64,000 nucleotides of DNA from Cunninghamia lanceolata (taxonomy: Eukaryota; Streptophyta; Pinopsida; Cupressales; Cupressaceae). The notes beneath the pieces are model-generated. The model worked only from the letters and a program-made list of their open reading frames with translations, did no database searches and was not told the origin of the DNA. Positions 1 to 10,179 of this stretch are shown piece by piece. Location of the stretch: contig BSBN01000242.1 in NCBI GenBank assembly GCA_027924645.1, forward strand, positions 2,418,001 to 2,482,000. Direction: 5' to 3'. Position numbers and translations under genes: made by a program. Each line of letters begins with the position of its first letter. The first letter of the stretch is position 1.

Positions 1-317
1 AGTTTGTTCTAGAAGACCCATTTGGTTCCAATCACATTCTTATTTCTAGGTCTGGGAACAAGATCCCAAGTGTGATTTTTCTCAATTTGCATCAGTTCTT
101 CCTCCATTGCTTTAGTCCACTTTTCATCATTGCAGGATTCATTTACTATCTTAGGTTCAATCTTTGAAATTAGACAATACTCATTTGAATCTTGAGCAAT
201 TCTCCTTCTTGTTTGTACACCTTTGCTTTTATCACCTATGATCTGATCTTCAGAGTGGTTCAGTCTTACATACTTGGGAACTTTGGGAGTTTCTTGATCA
301 GGCTCATTATCACTCAT
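1..317 (-). pseudogene. copia reverse transcriptase, N-terminal fragment
   Basis: This is the beginning of the copia reverse transcriptase domain (RVT_2 type), cut by the window edge. The minus-strand translation contains WTKAMEEELMQIEKNHTW followed by NVIGTKWVF, the usual opening of this domain, in which the host-independent polymerase that copies the element RNA starts. Upstream lies an acidic linker (MSDNEPDQETPK). An in-frame TAG near 318-326 separates it from the integrase C-terminal region. The catalytic YVDD region would lie left of position 1, so nothing can be said about whether the enzyme was otherwise intact. Confidence 0.85.
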
Positions 318-1486
318 CTCTTCTTCCTAATTTACCGGATCAGTTTGAATCTGACTTGTAGAAGGGGCTTGAGTTCCTTGAATCAGAACACCATTCTGAT
401 CATCTTCATCATATTCATAAAACCTTGAGGGTTTCTCAATTCCCTCATCAACCTTTACATTTGTACTTTCTATTATCTTTCTCAGTCTCTTGTTATAACA
501 CCTATATGATTTGCTTTGAGTGGAGTAACCCAAGAATAATCCTTCATCACTTCTAGCATCAAACTTTCCTAGATCTTCATCTCTTTTAATGTAACATTTG
601 CTACCAAAAACTCTGAAATACCTCACAGTAGGAGTGATGCCAAACCAAAGTTCATAAGGAGTCTTATCGGTATTGCTTCTGATTTGAACTCAATTGAGAG
701 TATAGACTGCAGTGTTGACAACTTCTCTCCAATAGATTTGAGGAACATTTTCTTCCATCATCATTGTCCTGGACGCTTCCTGGATGGTCTGGTTCTTTCT
801 CTCCACTACTCCATTCTGCTATGGAGTCCTAGGAGCATACAACTGTCTTTTTATTCCATGTTTCTCACAGAACTCTAAGAACTCACCGGATGTGAATTCT
901 CCACCTCTATTAGACCTCAAACATTTCAATTTTAATCCAGTTTCATTCTCTACCATAGCCTTGAAAATTTTGAATTTCTCAAGAGTTTCTGACTTCTCTT
1001 TTAGAAAGGTTACCCACATCATCTGGGAATAGTCATCAATTAGTAACATGAAGTATCTATCACCTTGCACAGTCCTGATTCTTGCCGGACCACAAAGATC
1101 AGTATGAAGTAAGTCCAATAATCTAGTAGAAGAGAGTTCCTTACTCTTGAATGTGACTCTGCTCAGCTTACCCAACTGACATTCTTTACACAAGCTATTT
1201 GTGGGTTTCACCAATTTTGGAAGATCTCTTACAACTTGAGTATTGCTTATCTTGATGATATTATCAAAATTCACATGACACATTCTCCTATGCCATAACC
1301 AACTCTGATCAACTTGAACAAATAGGCAACTTTTACCAGTACCAGCCAAGTGGAAGATATTACCTTTAGTTTGGGTACTGGATGCAATCTCTGTTCTGGA
1401 GCTTTCAAAGATCTTGCATTTTCCATTCTTGAATCGGAGATCATAGCCTTTGTCCACCAACTGTCCAACACTGAGAAGATTGTGCT
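318..1486 (-). pseudogene. copia GAG-pre-integrase and integrase
   Basis: This is the integrase of element A, which would insert the cDNA into host DNA. On the minus strand the GAG-pre-integrase zinc motif (WLWHRRMCHVNFDNI, then CKECQLGK) is followed by the catalytic core. The first aspartate is present in LLHTDLCGPA. The second sits in LRSNRGGEF, where copia elements normally have LRSDRGGEF; the codon at 909-911 reads AAT, so the catalytic Asp is now Asn. The glutamate is present in NGVVERKN. The C-terminal part (YFRVFGSKCYIKRDED) is also visible. Stops interrupt it near 819 (TAG where a Gln is expected) and in the stretch after YTLN (TGA). Both the stops and the catalytic change make it inactive. 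Confidence 0.9.
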
Positions 1487-2749
1487 TCAGTTCTTCAACA
1501 TATAGTACATTACCAGTTTTGTTCCTTCCATAAAAAAAATAGTTCCTCTTCCTCTGATTCTACCAGCAGAATTATCACCAAACTTTACCACTCCTCCTTC
1601 ATACCTTTCCAAATCTATGAATTTATTTTTGTCACCTATCATATGGTGAGAGCATCCACTGTCAATGACCCAGTCATCCTTTTCTTCAACTTGGGCAGCC
1701 AGAGCTTTATGATTGACAGATATAGAGGATATTGGTTCTTCATCTTTGATGGCAATAAACACCCATTCACTTCCAGATTTGTTTCCTGTCTCTGATTCAT
1801 CATCTATTACTCCTTCATTATCATCTTTTTCATGAACATAGTAACAATTCTTTTGGAACCTTGATTTGTTAGGATTTGGCCTTGAAAATCTTTCCAGACA
1901 CCTTGATGCAAAATGACTAATCTTATTGCAGTTAAAACACTTAAAAGGGAATTTTCCTTCATACTTACTAGATCCTCTTGGTAGTCTTTTTGTAATAAGG
2001 GCTTCAAGTTGAGAAGTTTCAGCTTCTTCTTGCATGTCTTTTCTTTCTTTTTCATACCATGAAAGTTTCCTTGATGAGTTCTCTCTCAGATCAAACCTTT
2101 GTTTACCTTTTAGAGAGGCACTGGCTTTGAATGCAGATTCAGTCTTGGGGGGGTCATCTCTAAACTCGGTCATTTCAAATGCAGCCAATTTGCCAGCCAA
2201 TTGATCTCTTGTGACAGTTGTATGTGCTCTGAATTCTTCAATGGCAGCAACCTTGATTTTATAAGAGGCAGGAAGAGATCTGAGAATTTTGCCAACAATT
2301 TCATTTTCATCCAAGACTCCACCAACATTTCTAATTCCACAAACAATCTCATTTACTCTTGGCATAAAAGTAATATTTTCATTATCTCTTATCTTCAGAT
2401 TTTCAAATTTCCCTTTCAGACTCTGTAACCTTGCACTTTTAACATACTTGTCTCCTTCATGCAAAAGTTCCAGTTTTTGCCAAATCTCAAAAGCAGTTGG
2501 CAGGCCAACAACATTTGAGAGCTCTGAATCAGATAATGCGCTTAGAAGAGCTTCTATAGTCCGTAGATTGTTTTCAGCATCTGTAATTTCATTTGGGGCT
2601 TTCAGACCACCCTGTGGAGCTATATACTATGTTGTAGCCATGGTCTAGTATGCCATTCCCATACATTGCAAGTGACATTTCATGCGACCTTTCCAAAGAT
2701 TAAAATTGGTTCCATCAAACTTCGGACTGTCCTTTTTGTAAGATGCCAT
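1487..2749 (-). pseudogene. copia gag and protease
   Basis: This is gag-protease of element A. The start codon is at 2749, shortly after the primer-binding site, and the protein opens MASYKKDSPKFDGTNFNLW, as copia gags do. Two in-frame TAG codons follow within about 40 codons, after which the frame stays open from 2464 to 1487. Gag includes the usual helical core (ILRSLPASYKIKVAAIEEF) and one CCHC zinc knuckle, CFNCNKISHFASRC, that binds RNA. Protease has an intact catalytic motif, WVIDSGCSHHM. The frame shifts at a run of eight A/T near 1531-1540, and the GAG-pre-integrase region continues in another frame. The gag is clearly related to the one in element H. Confidence 0.9.
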
Positions 2750-2791
2750 TTTGGATCTCCTCAAGCGGTTAAGCTCCTTTTAGAGGAACTT

Positions 2792-2804
2792 GGCTCTGAT
2801 ACCA
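2792..2804 (-). other. primer-binding site of element A
   Basis: The minus strand reads TGGTATCAGAGCC two bases inside the LTR end. This is complementary to the 3' end of plant initiator tRNA-Met, the usual primer for minus-strand cDNA synthesis in copia elements. It fixes the LTR next to it as the 5' LTR. Confidence 0.9.
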
Positions 2805-2806
2805 AT

Positions 2807-5126
2807 TGTTAGATTTAGGGCAGACAATTGAGAGGGGGGGTGAATCAGTTGTACAAAACTTTCTTTCAATTTAAACACTTAACTCCACATTGTTATTTAG
2901 CAGCATAATAGTAAATCAATCATGGAAACACAATGCAACAAATCAAGAGTAGAAACACATTAACACATGAGACACTTGTTGATAACTAAGAGTGGGGGGG
3001 TGAATCAGTTATCTTAATTAATTTAACTTTCTGTTCTTCTTTAGCAACTAGTACAGTATCAAAACACATAAGCTTAAATGAACATGAAAGCAGAAATAAA
3101 CTCAGTACACATGACACAATATTTTTGATGTGGAAACCCTGTTAAGGGAGAAAACCACAGGGTGATTAATCCAAGAATGTATTCTCTATTAGAAGAATAG
3201 AAATACAAAATGGCACTTGCCAATTAGGGCTCACTGCCTGAGCACGCTGCTCACAAGAGGCTCACTACCTACAAGAGACTCACTGTCTACAAGTTATAAA
3301 GAGTGTAATAAGATACTTGAACTGATGAGAAGCATCCACATATGCTAGAGTTCAGTTCTGGTTAGGCTCAGTATATTGATCTACTGCACTTCATTCTTCC
3401 TCTTCTTTTGTGCTGTTGTCGTTTCACATACCGGACCTGCCTTACTGCTTTTATACTGCTCTTCTACTTTTATTCGCAAACCACACCACACAACACTAAA
3501 TTTCATACCGAAATCAATCTGGTATATATATCCGCACTAAGGATTTCACCACTTTCTAGTCGGCATCCGGAATAGTCAATATTTATCCAAACTCTGATCT
3601 GTCGGCTGAATCCTTACTTATCAAGTGATGCGTATCAAGGAGATGCTTATAGAAGTCATCTAACATGTCAACCAATCATGGATGATACCTTAAGAACCTT
3701 GATTACCATCAATATCTCATCCGGAATAATTCTGATGCTTTGTCAGTCAGTTCTTCCTCTGTCTACTCTGCCAAATCAGACCCCAATACTTAGATGCTCA
3801 TATCTCTTCACTCTTTCATCACCAAAGGCTCCATCCCTAGAATCTATCAGTCAAGGTATTCCTCTTGACTTCCCCAAGTCCGCACTTTACAAAGATACTT
3901 CCTCTAGGAGATCCGGACTTGACTGTCAGACCTTGCCACATGCTCTGTTCTTGCTTACCGGACCACAACACTCTTCAATCTGACTTCCGGTATAGGCACA
4001 CCATGTCCTGCGGATGTGTGGGATGAACTTTGTTGCCATCAATGACAACAATCATGAAGCCATAATGTGTCTCTTGCCAACAACACCAAGATTTTGACGT
4101 GGAAAACTCAGTTAAGGGAAAAACCACAGGGTGATTAACCCAAGATTGTATTCTCTGTTAAAAGAATTTAGAAAGAACAATATGGCACATGCCAATTAGG
4201 GCTCACTGCCCAAGCACACTGCTCACAAGAGGCTCACTACCTACAAGAGACACACTGTCTACAAAGAAATAAGTATCACCTACTTGAACTGGAAAGTAGC
4301 ATCTTCACCATGCTTGAATCAGTTCCATTAAGCCCAATACTTCTGCTCTACCTTTCGCTCTCTTCCTTGCTACCACACTCTCATCCCACAAGACACCCTT
4401 TGAAATGACTTTACAATCCCTTATTTATACAAGGCAACGACTTAGGAACAATCATCTAAGTCAGTAAACATCTACAAGAACATCCGCAAGATGTGTAATA
4501 CATCCGATCGACCAGTCTCAGGAAGAACACCATCATCTGAAGGTTATTCTTCAATTGCAAGCTTCAACTTCAATGCGGATCACCAAAACAAACTGGACAC
4601 AATCCAAAGACCACCACAAGCTTTCCTGAATCACCAAGAACATCCACACTTCATCTGCTTACTGGAATCCTTCTCTCCTTCATCCGGAACTTCAAGAACA
4701 CAGTCTGTCATCACTATCACAAAGGAATAGATTCTTCTGATCCTTCAAATCATGAACCAATCAAGTTGACACTTCACAAAGATGTCCTCAACACTCCCTC
4801 AAATCTACAGAATGGAATAATGCATTTCCAGATCTCACCGGACCTATCTGTATCGCTCTGTCACCTCTGAACACTTGCCGGAACCAGTTTCACTTGAGTA
4901 GCCATAACTTCTTCAGATCTTCATGCGGACCTCTGAAAACTTTACTGGATCATCTCAAGACACATATCTACAAACCCTTTGAACCGCATCCTCTGATCTG
5001 GATCTTAGCTGGGATCTTCACTTCACTATCTCCATTGATCCTCTCTGCTCATCCAATTCTTCTCATCAATGCAACATGAGTATGGTTACATCAATGACAA
5101 CACCGGTTAGACCCATACTTGCAACA
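2807..5126 (-). repeat. 5' LTR of copia element A (interrupted)
   Basis: On the plus strand it begins TGTTAGATTT at 2807, next to the primer-binding site, and ends GCAACA at 5126, giving the short inverted ends TGTT/AACA. It is split by a solo LTR at 2977-4082; without that insertion it is about 1.2 kb. The part after 4083 (GATTTTGACGTGG, then GGCTCACTGCC) resembles both the inserted solo LTR and the LTRs of element H, so all three belong to related copia families. The T- and C-rich plus-strand sequence holds short frames (for example 3678-3983) that show no codon conservation. Confidence 0.85.
2977..4082 (-). repeat. solo LTR of a related copia element, nested in the LTR of A
   Basis: A 1,106 bp LTR runs from TGTTGATAAC to GCCAACA, with TGTTG/CAACA inverted ends. 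It is flanked by ACACT (2972-2976) and ACACC (4083-4087), a five-base target duplication with one change. No internal region is present, so it is a solo LTR, the usual product of recombination between two LTRs. Removing it joins the two halves of the outer LTR in the same arrangement seen in the LTRs of element H (GAGACACCAGATTTTATGTG). It resembles the outer LTR over several hundred bases. Confidence 0.85.
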
Positions 5127-5318
5127 TCTTGTTTGTTGATTTTTGACACCATGGCGAAAAGTTATGGCTTCTGAAAAAAATTGCCCTATTAGGGCTAGAA
5201 GGGGGCCAAAGGTGGCCCTTTGATGTCACTGCTAATGCAGTGATGATGATAGCAGTCACCGGTATATTCTCTCTGGTCACCAAAATATTCTGTGTAGAGA
5301 AAAAAATGCCACCTTGCC

Positions 5319-5585
5319 TACAAAACTGCTAATCAGAAGATAAAACCACTGTTTTAGGCAAAAACTGCCAATGAGTAGGTCACAGGCGTATACACAGTGA
5401 AACCGCCTTTTGTATGGAAAAACCATAGGTTTAGAGAGAAAAACTGCCTGATGGAAAAAACCACCTTATTTGATCAGAAAACTACTGGATGAAATCAGCT
5501 GTTATGGTCAAAACCGTTGTATGAGAAAGGAAAAACTACCTAGTCTAATGTCAAAACTGCTTCCCATATTGCAGAAAACCATTTA
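5319..5585 (+). repeat. degenerate periodic AAAACYGCC-like tract
   Basis: About a dozen copies of a short motif (four or five A, then CTGCC, CCACC, CCGCC or close variants) recur roughly every 15-35 bases, for example near 5321, 5341, 5359, 5397, 5419, 5439, 5456, 5477, 5509, 5530, 5549 and 5573. The spacing is irregular, so this is a decayed short tandem array or a clustered motif rather than a clean satellite. No function is known to me. Confidence 0.45.
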
Positions 5586-6402
5586 TCGGCATTGTAGATG
5601 GTTTGTCGGGTGGTTTCTACAGCAGTTGACAACTATTTAGAATGGGCAGTGGTTTTGTTGAAGACCGCCATATATTTGGAATTGTTTCATAAACTGCAAA
5701 AAAGTTTATTGACCGTCGGTTGGTGAGATCATATCGTGTGAGGTTTGTCCGGTCCGGGGGTGGTGTTTGAATGCCACCAAGATTTGATGGAGCCCACCGA
5801 GTATTAAGGATTCAAGGAAGATACCGATAGGAACCACCAACCAGTTTAAAAAATTACCCAGCATTTTGGATAGTGGGAGTGGCTGAAATCAAAGGTGCCC
5901 ACCGGTGGTCACCTTAACCTATGGTTGGTGGTCGAAGTAACAGTCACGACTTGATTTGTTTATGCCGAGGTCGTTGTCAATTTCTGAAGACCGGTCAAGA
6001 CCGCCGGTAAGCCTATGACCATGGAGGATTGGTGATCCATAGTGCATGGAGGAGAATGGGGGCCCATACCATGTGGCACCCCACTACTCGATATGTTCTC
6101 TGCAACTGTCAGTACCTTTCCTACACACGCAGGTACCCTACACAGGTAGGGTACAACAGATATTCGCAGAAAATAAATTTTTAACCAGCGAACATTAATA
6201 AAACAGAAAAAAATTTTCCTTTACCCGTTGGATGAAAACGTTGACACTTTGATGATGCCTATGTACCACAGAGAGAATATTCCACCTGCAATAATGACAG
6301 AATATTTTGCAGAATCTGTCCGTACGACGAGGCAGGGGCAAAGTTTTTTTGCCTTTTTATGCAACTGCTCCAATTTTGATGATTTTATAGTTGATCTATA
6401 GG

Positions 6403-6516
6403 TTTTGATGCCTTCCAGACGCAATGGCAGGGCTTGATTTTGTCCAAACTGCTCTGAAATTTTGATGCCTTCCAGACGCAATGGCAGGGCCTGATTTTGT
6501 CCAAACTGCTATGAAA
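6403..6516 (+). repeat. tandem duplication, 57 bp unit
   Basis: Two copies of a 57 bp unit beginning TTTTGATGCCTTCCAGACGC lie directly next to each other (6403-6459 and 6460-6516), differing at only about two positions. The similarity suggests a recent local duplication. A minus-strand frame of 86 codons spans it but shows no family features. Confidence 0.85.
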
Positions 6517-6859
6517 TTATAGATGCCTCCAAGTTTAGGTACCCATTGTCCATATTGAAAACCTCATAGATTTGATATACGGTGTCTAATTTGGAACGAA
6601 ACAAAAGCTGATCTCAACTATCTCGGACCTCTTGAACACAATCGTGTGCTCAGATTTGTAGCAACATGCTCTGAAATGAACTTGCAATACAATGCATAAA
6701 GATGATACCCTCACAAATTAGGCTTTTCCATCAAGTCTTTCTGATTCTCCAAGTCATCATTCGATGCAAGAGAAGAGCATACTCGACTATCAAGATCCAT
6801 CATGAATTTGCATTCAATCTCTCAACAATTTGGCTAACAAGAAGAGATTCCACCTAGAG

Positions 6860-6872
6860 TGCTTTGATACCA
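6860..6872 (-). other. primer-binding site beside the left inverted LTR
   Basis: The minus strand reads TGGTATCAAAGCA immediately inside the LTR at 6873-7291. It is one base off the standard initiator tRNA-Met complement (TGGTATCAGAGC). It marks that LTR as the 5' LTR of a minus-strand element whose internal region ran to the left. Confidence 0.75.
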
Positions 6873-7291
6873 TGTAAGAGTTGGCTAGATAGGAGCCACC
6901 CAAGATCTAGGACTTCATGAAATCACAAGAGAGACAATATGAAAGAATAATAATGTATTCTATCAATGAATGCAAAATTGTGTATATTACAATGCTTGAA
7001 GAGCCTTGCTTATAAAGACAAGGTGAGAGCTAGAAAGGTGGAGTGAAAAGTGGAGAGCTACAACATGTGACAATTAGAGGATACCAACTAATTACACATG
7101 TGGAGGATAAGACACCTCACTTCAACTATCAACAACTCAACACACAACTAGACTCCTAGAAAACTCACTAAGTCAACTTAACATGTGTGAATTATGTAAG
7201 AGGATATCATTTAACTAATAAATAGTTAAATAATATTGAATTATCCTCACACAAGGGAACTAAATAGCAAATATCCCTATTCACACTAACA
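6873..7291 (-). repeat. LTR, left arm of an inverted pair
   Basis: A 419 bp LTR lies in minus orientation: on the minus strand it starts TGTTAGTGTGAATAGGG at 7291 and ends CTCTTACA at 6873. The neighbouring primer-binding site makes it a 5' LTR. Its reverse complement recurs at 7336-7663, 44 bases away, giving a head-to-head inverted repeat. About 90 bp near 7030-7160 are absent or different in the other arm. Confidence 0.85.
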
Positions 7292-7335
7292 ATTTCTGGC
7301 ATGGGAGCCAAATCCAAGCTCTGACTGCGGGAGAT

Positions 7336-7663
7336 TGTTAGTGTGAATAGGGATATTTGCTATCTAGTTCCCTTTTGTGAGAATAATTTAATATTATTTA
7401 ACTATTTATTAGTTAAATAATATCCTCTTACATAATTCACACATGTTAAGTTGACTAGATAGCAAAGACATGTTGTTTACAGGTTTTGGATCCTCTTTGG
7501 TCTTCTTCTAGCATTCACCATTTGCGCAAGAGCTTTTCAAGCATTGTAATATACACAATTTTGCATTCATTGATAGAATACATTATTATGCTTTCATATT
7601 GTCTCTCTTGTACTTTCATGAAGTCCTAGATCTTGGATGGCTCCTATCTAGCCAACTCTTACA
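7336..7663 (+). repeat. LTR, right arm of an inverted pair
   Basis: This 328 bp plus-strand LTR starts TGTTAGTGTG and ends CTCTTACA. It is the inverted partner of 6873-7291, with close identity at both outer and inner ends and a different central part. The purine-rich GCGGGAGA just before it resembles the end of a polypurine tract, so it may be a 3' LTR whose internal region was deleted. The 44-base spacer (7292-7335) between the arms is unique. It is not the LTR of chromovirus B, which begins TGTCATG. Confidence 0.85.
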
Positions 7664-7696
7664 AACAATGGAGTTTTCCTACATACACAGAAATAG

Positions 7697-8436
7697 GTGG
7701 GCAGATTGGATGCATATATAAATGAATTTCAACAGATTGCTGTCATGGTCCCAGAGATGCTAGAAAGTAGAGTTGTTATGCTTTTTGCTGAGGGATTGAG
7801 TGACAGGATGTGTGTCTTGGTGAAAGTACACAAGCCCAAGACTTTAGATGAGGCTATTGAGCTTGCTATGGACTTGGACACCACTCCTGCACCAACTTAA
7901 TTTTAGAAGAATACTTTCAAAGGTGGGAGTTCAAATGAAAAAAAAATATCAATTAACCAAAGTCTAATCCTTCTAATGCAATCAACAATGAGAGAAATGA
8001 ATTGAGAAGAAAAAAATTGTGTTTCTCATGCAAGCAACTATGGGAACCTGGTCATAGATGCCTTGGAAAAGGCAAGGTACACCTTATAGAGGCAGTTTCA
8101 GATGAGGAAAATGATGAGCATGAGGAGACAGGTTCACATAGTGATGCTAATCCTACAGAGTACCAACCTCAATTGGAGCTTGAGGCCCATGATACAGGTG
8201 GTTCAGGGGGTGTTACTGTTGCCTCTATCTTAGGTATTCCTAGGTATCATTCTTTCTTCTTGAGAGGGGTACTTAAGGGGCAACGGGTCACTTGTTTAGT
8301 TGATAGTGGTGCCACACACAACTTCATTGATGAGAAGTTGGTGAAGAGGCACAACATACAGGCTGAGGACTTTCCAATATTTTTAGTGACTATTGCTGAC
8401 AGTTATACTTTGGATTACAAACAAAAGATTTCTTAG
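7697..8436 (+). pseudogene. chromovirus gag C-terminal half and protease
   Basis: This is the remaining C-terminal part of gag followed by protease in element B. The first segment (GRLDAYINEFQQIAVMVPEM, then LFAEGLSDRM and KTLDEAIELAMDL) matches the retrotransposon gag core. The apparent first codon is GTG within a truncated frame, so no true start exists. After stops near 7898-7915 the frame changes, most likely at the run of eight A near 7938. A zinc knuckle of the chromovirus type (CFSCKQLWEPGHRC) lies at about 8020-8060. Protease carries LVDSGATHNFID with the catalytic Asp intact. TAG at 8434 stands where Gln is expected. Confidence 0.85.
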
Positions 8437-8448
8437 ATTGACATACAG

Positions 8449-10128
8449 ATGGGTGATTATACTCTGACAGATGACTTCTACATGGTGAATCTTGTGGGTA
8501 TTAATGTGGTGTTAGGGATGCAGTGGCTACATTCTCTTGGATGCTATATACAAGACACACAAAAGATGGAGATTGAGTTTATACATGATGGGAGGAGGAT
8601 AGTTTTGAGAGCTCTTTCAGATGGTGGGCCTAAGACCATTTCAACTAGATGGATGGAGACATTGTTTCACCATGATGATGTGGCATGGGCAGTAGAGGTG
8701 ATTATCTCTCCCAAATCTTCTCCCGATGGTCCTCATTATGATGTGGATATCCAGTCAGTGTTGGATAAGCATAGAAGAGTGTTTGGTGACATCCCTCCAG
8801 GTAGACCCCCAGATAGGGGTTTTGAGCATGTGATAGAGTTAGATGAGGGCACCAAGCCCATTAATATTCCTGCATACTGATACCCTAGGCACTTCAAAGA
8901 GGAGATTAAGAGGACCATTCACAAGTTGATAGATATGGGTTACATTCGCCCTTCTTCTAGCGCATTTGCTTCTTAAGTAGTGTTGGTGAAGAAGAAGGAT
9001 GACACCATGCGTATGTGTATAGATTACAGGGCCTTGAACAAAAAGATAATTAAGAATAGGTACCCAATTCCCAGGATCGATGAGATGCTAGATGAGTTAC
9101 ACGGGGCCGTGTTCTTTTCCAAAATTCATCTACGTTCACGATATCATTAGATACATGTCTGAGAGGAGGATGTTCCCAAAACAACTTTTAGATGTCACTA
9201 CGGGCACTATGAGTTTCTTGTGATGCCCTTTGGTCTCACCAATGCTCTAGCCACTTTTCAATCTTGTATGAACCACGTGTTCAACAAGCAGTTGCGGAAA
9301 TTCCTGTTAGTGTTTTTTTATGACATATTGATATATAGCAGGACATGGGAGGAACATCTTCATCATCTGGATGAGGTTCTTGGTATAATGGAAGCCCAAT
9401 CTTTGTTTTCTAAGGCTTCCAAGTGTGAGATTGGATTGAGGGAGATCTTATATTTGGGGCATGTGATCAGTGCAGATGGAGTTAGAGTGCATGAAGAAAA
9501 GATTAGAGCTATTCAAGATTGGCCTACACCCATGAACATTTCAGAGTTGAGAGGTTTCATGGGGCTATGCAGTTACTACAAGAGGTTTGTGAGGGGGTTT
9601 TCTCAGTTGGTAGCACTACTCACCAATCTCACTAAGAAGGGAGCTTTTGGTTGGCCTGATCATGCACATGCATCTTTTGATAAGCTGAAGGAGGTTATGA
9701 GCACCACTCCAGTTTTAGCACTTCCTAATTATTCACAGCCATTTATCCTTGAGTGTGATGCTTTTGGTGATGGCATTGGGGCTGTGTTAATGTAGAACAT
9801 ACATCCTATTGTATTTGAGATCAGAAAATTGAGGGGTGTAGAGCATTTGTACTCTACCTATGACAAGGAGATGCTTGCCATCATGCATGCGTTGGCAAAG
9901 TTTTGTCAACATTTGGTGGGTGCCAAATTTGTGGTTAGGATAGACCACAATAGTTTGAAGTATTTCTTGGAGCAAAAAGATCTAAATGAAAGGTAACAAA
10001 AGTGGGTCAACAAGATACAAGTTCATGATTTTGATATAGAGTATGTGAAAGGCAAGAAAAATGTGGTCGCTGATGCCCTTTCTAGGAGGCCTACACTATG
10101 CTCCTTGACTGAGATTTTAGCAGATTAG
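8449..10128 (+). pseudogene. chromovirus reverse transcriptase and RNase H
   Basis: This holds the protease tail (LGMQWLHSLG), a linker, reverse transcriptase and RNase H of element B in one frame. Reverse transcriptase is recognised by [39 protein letters not shown] and the thumb region YLGHVISADGV. Both parts of the active site are ruined: the first Asp motif reads KIHLRSRYH (normally KIDLRSGYH), and the FDD box near 9320 reads FFYDILIYS, with Asp changed to Tyr. RNase H follows with LECDAFGDGIGAVL, TYDKEMLAI and VVADALSRRP. In-frame stops fall at 8878, 8974, 9148, 9160, 9793, 9994 and 10126. The enzyme would copy element RNA into DNA; this copy cannot. Confidence 0.9.
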
Positions 10129-10179
10129 AAATCTCAACTTTTGGTTGAGTATTCCAAATCTACTTTTGCATGAAAGCTT

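Larger units (their letters stand above)
1..5126 (-). mobile_element. Ty1/copia LTR retrotransposon A, 5' portion
   Basis: This is the 5' part of a minus-strand Ty1/copia element that leaves the window on the left. Reading on the minus strand the order is 5' LTR (5126-2807), an initiator-tRNA-Met-type primer-binding site, gag, protease, integrase and the beginning of reverse transcriptase. Integrase before reverse transcriptase is the defining copia order. The 3' half and 3' LTR are outside the window, so the target duplication cannot be checked. The coding region carries several stops and at least one frameshift, so it is a dead copy. Its LTR was itself the target of a later insertion that survives as a solo LTR. 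Confidence 0.9.
5127..6859. other. non-coding stretch, probable leader of a rearranged LTR element
   Basis: No protein with recognisable homology is seen in 1.7 kb. The right end joins a minus-strand primer-binding site and LTR (6860-7291), so at least its right part is the internal leader of a minus-strand LTR element whose remainder was lost or displaced when A inserted at 5126. The stretch is richer in CG dinucleotides than its surroundings (for example around 5740-5760 and 5985-6010). It contains an A-rich periodic tract, a perfect 9 bp hairpin with a 4 base loop (6133-6154) and a 57 bp tandem duplication (6403-6516), each listed separately. Confidence 0.5.

Noticed and set aside
7336..7663. 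Right inverted LTR considered as the 5' LTR of chromovirus B
   Set aside because: Its ends differ from the B LTR (TGTCATG), no primer-binding site follows, and gag of B begins mid-protein.
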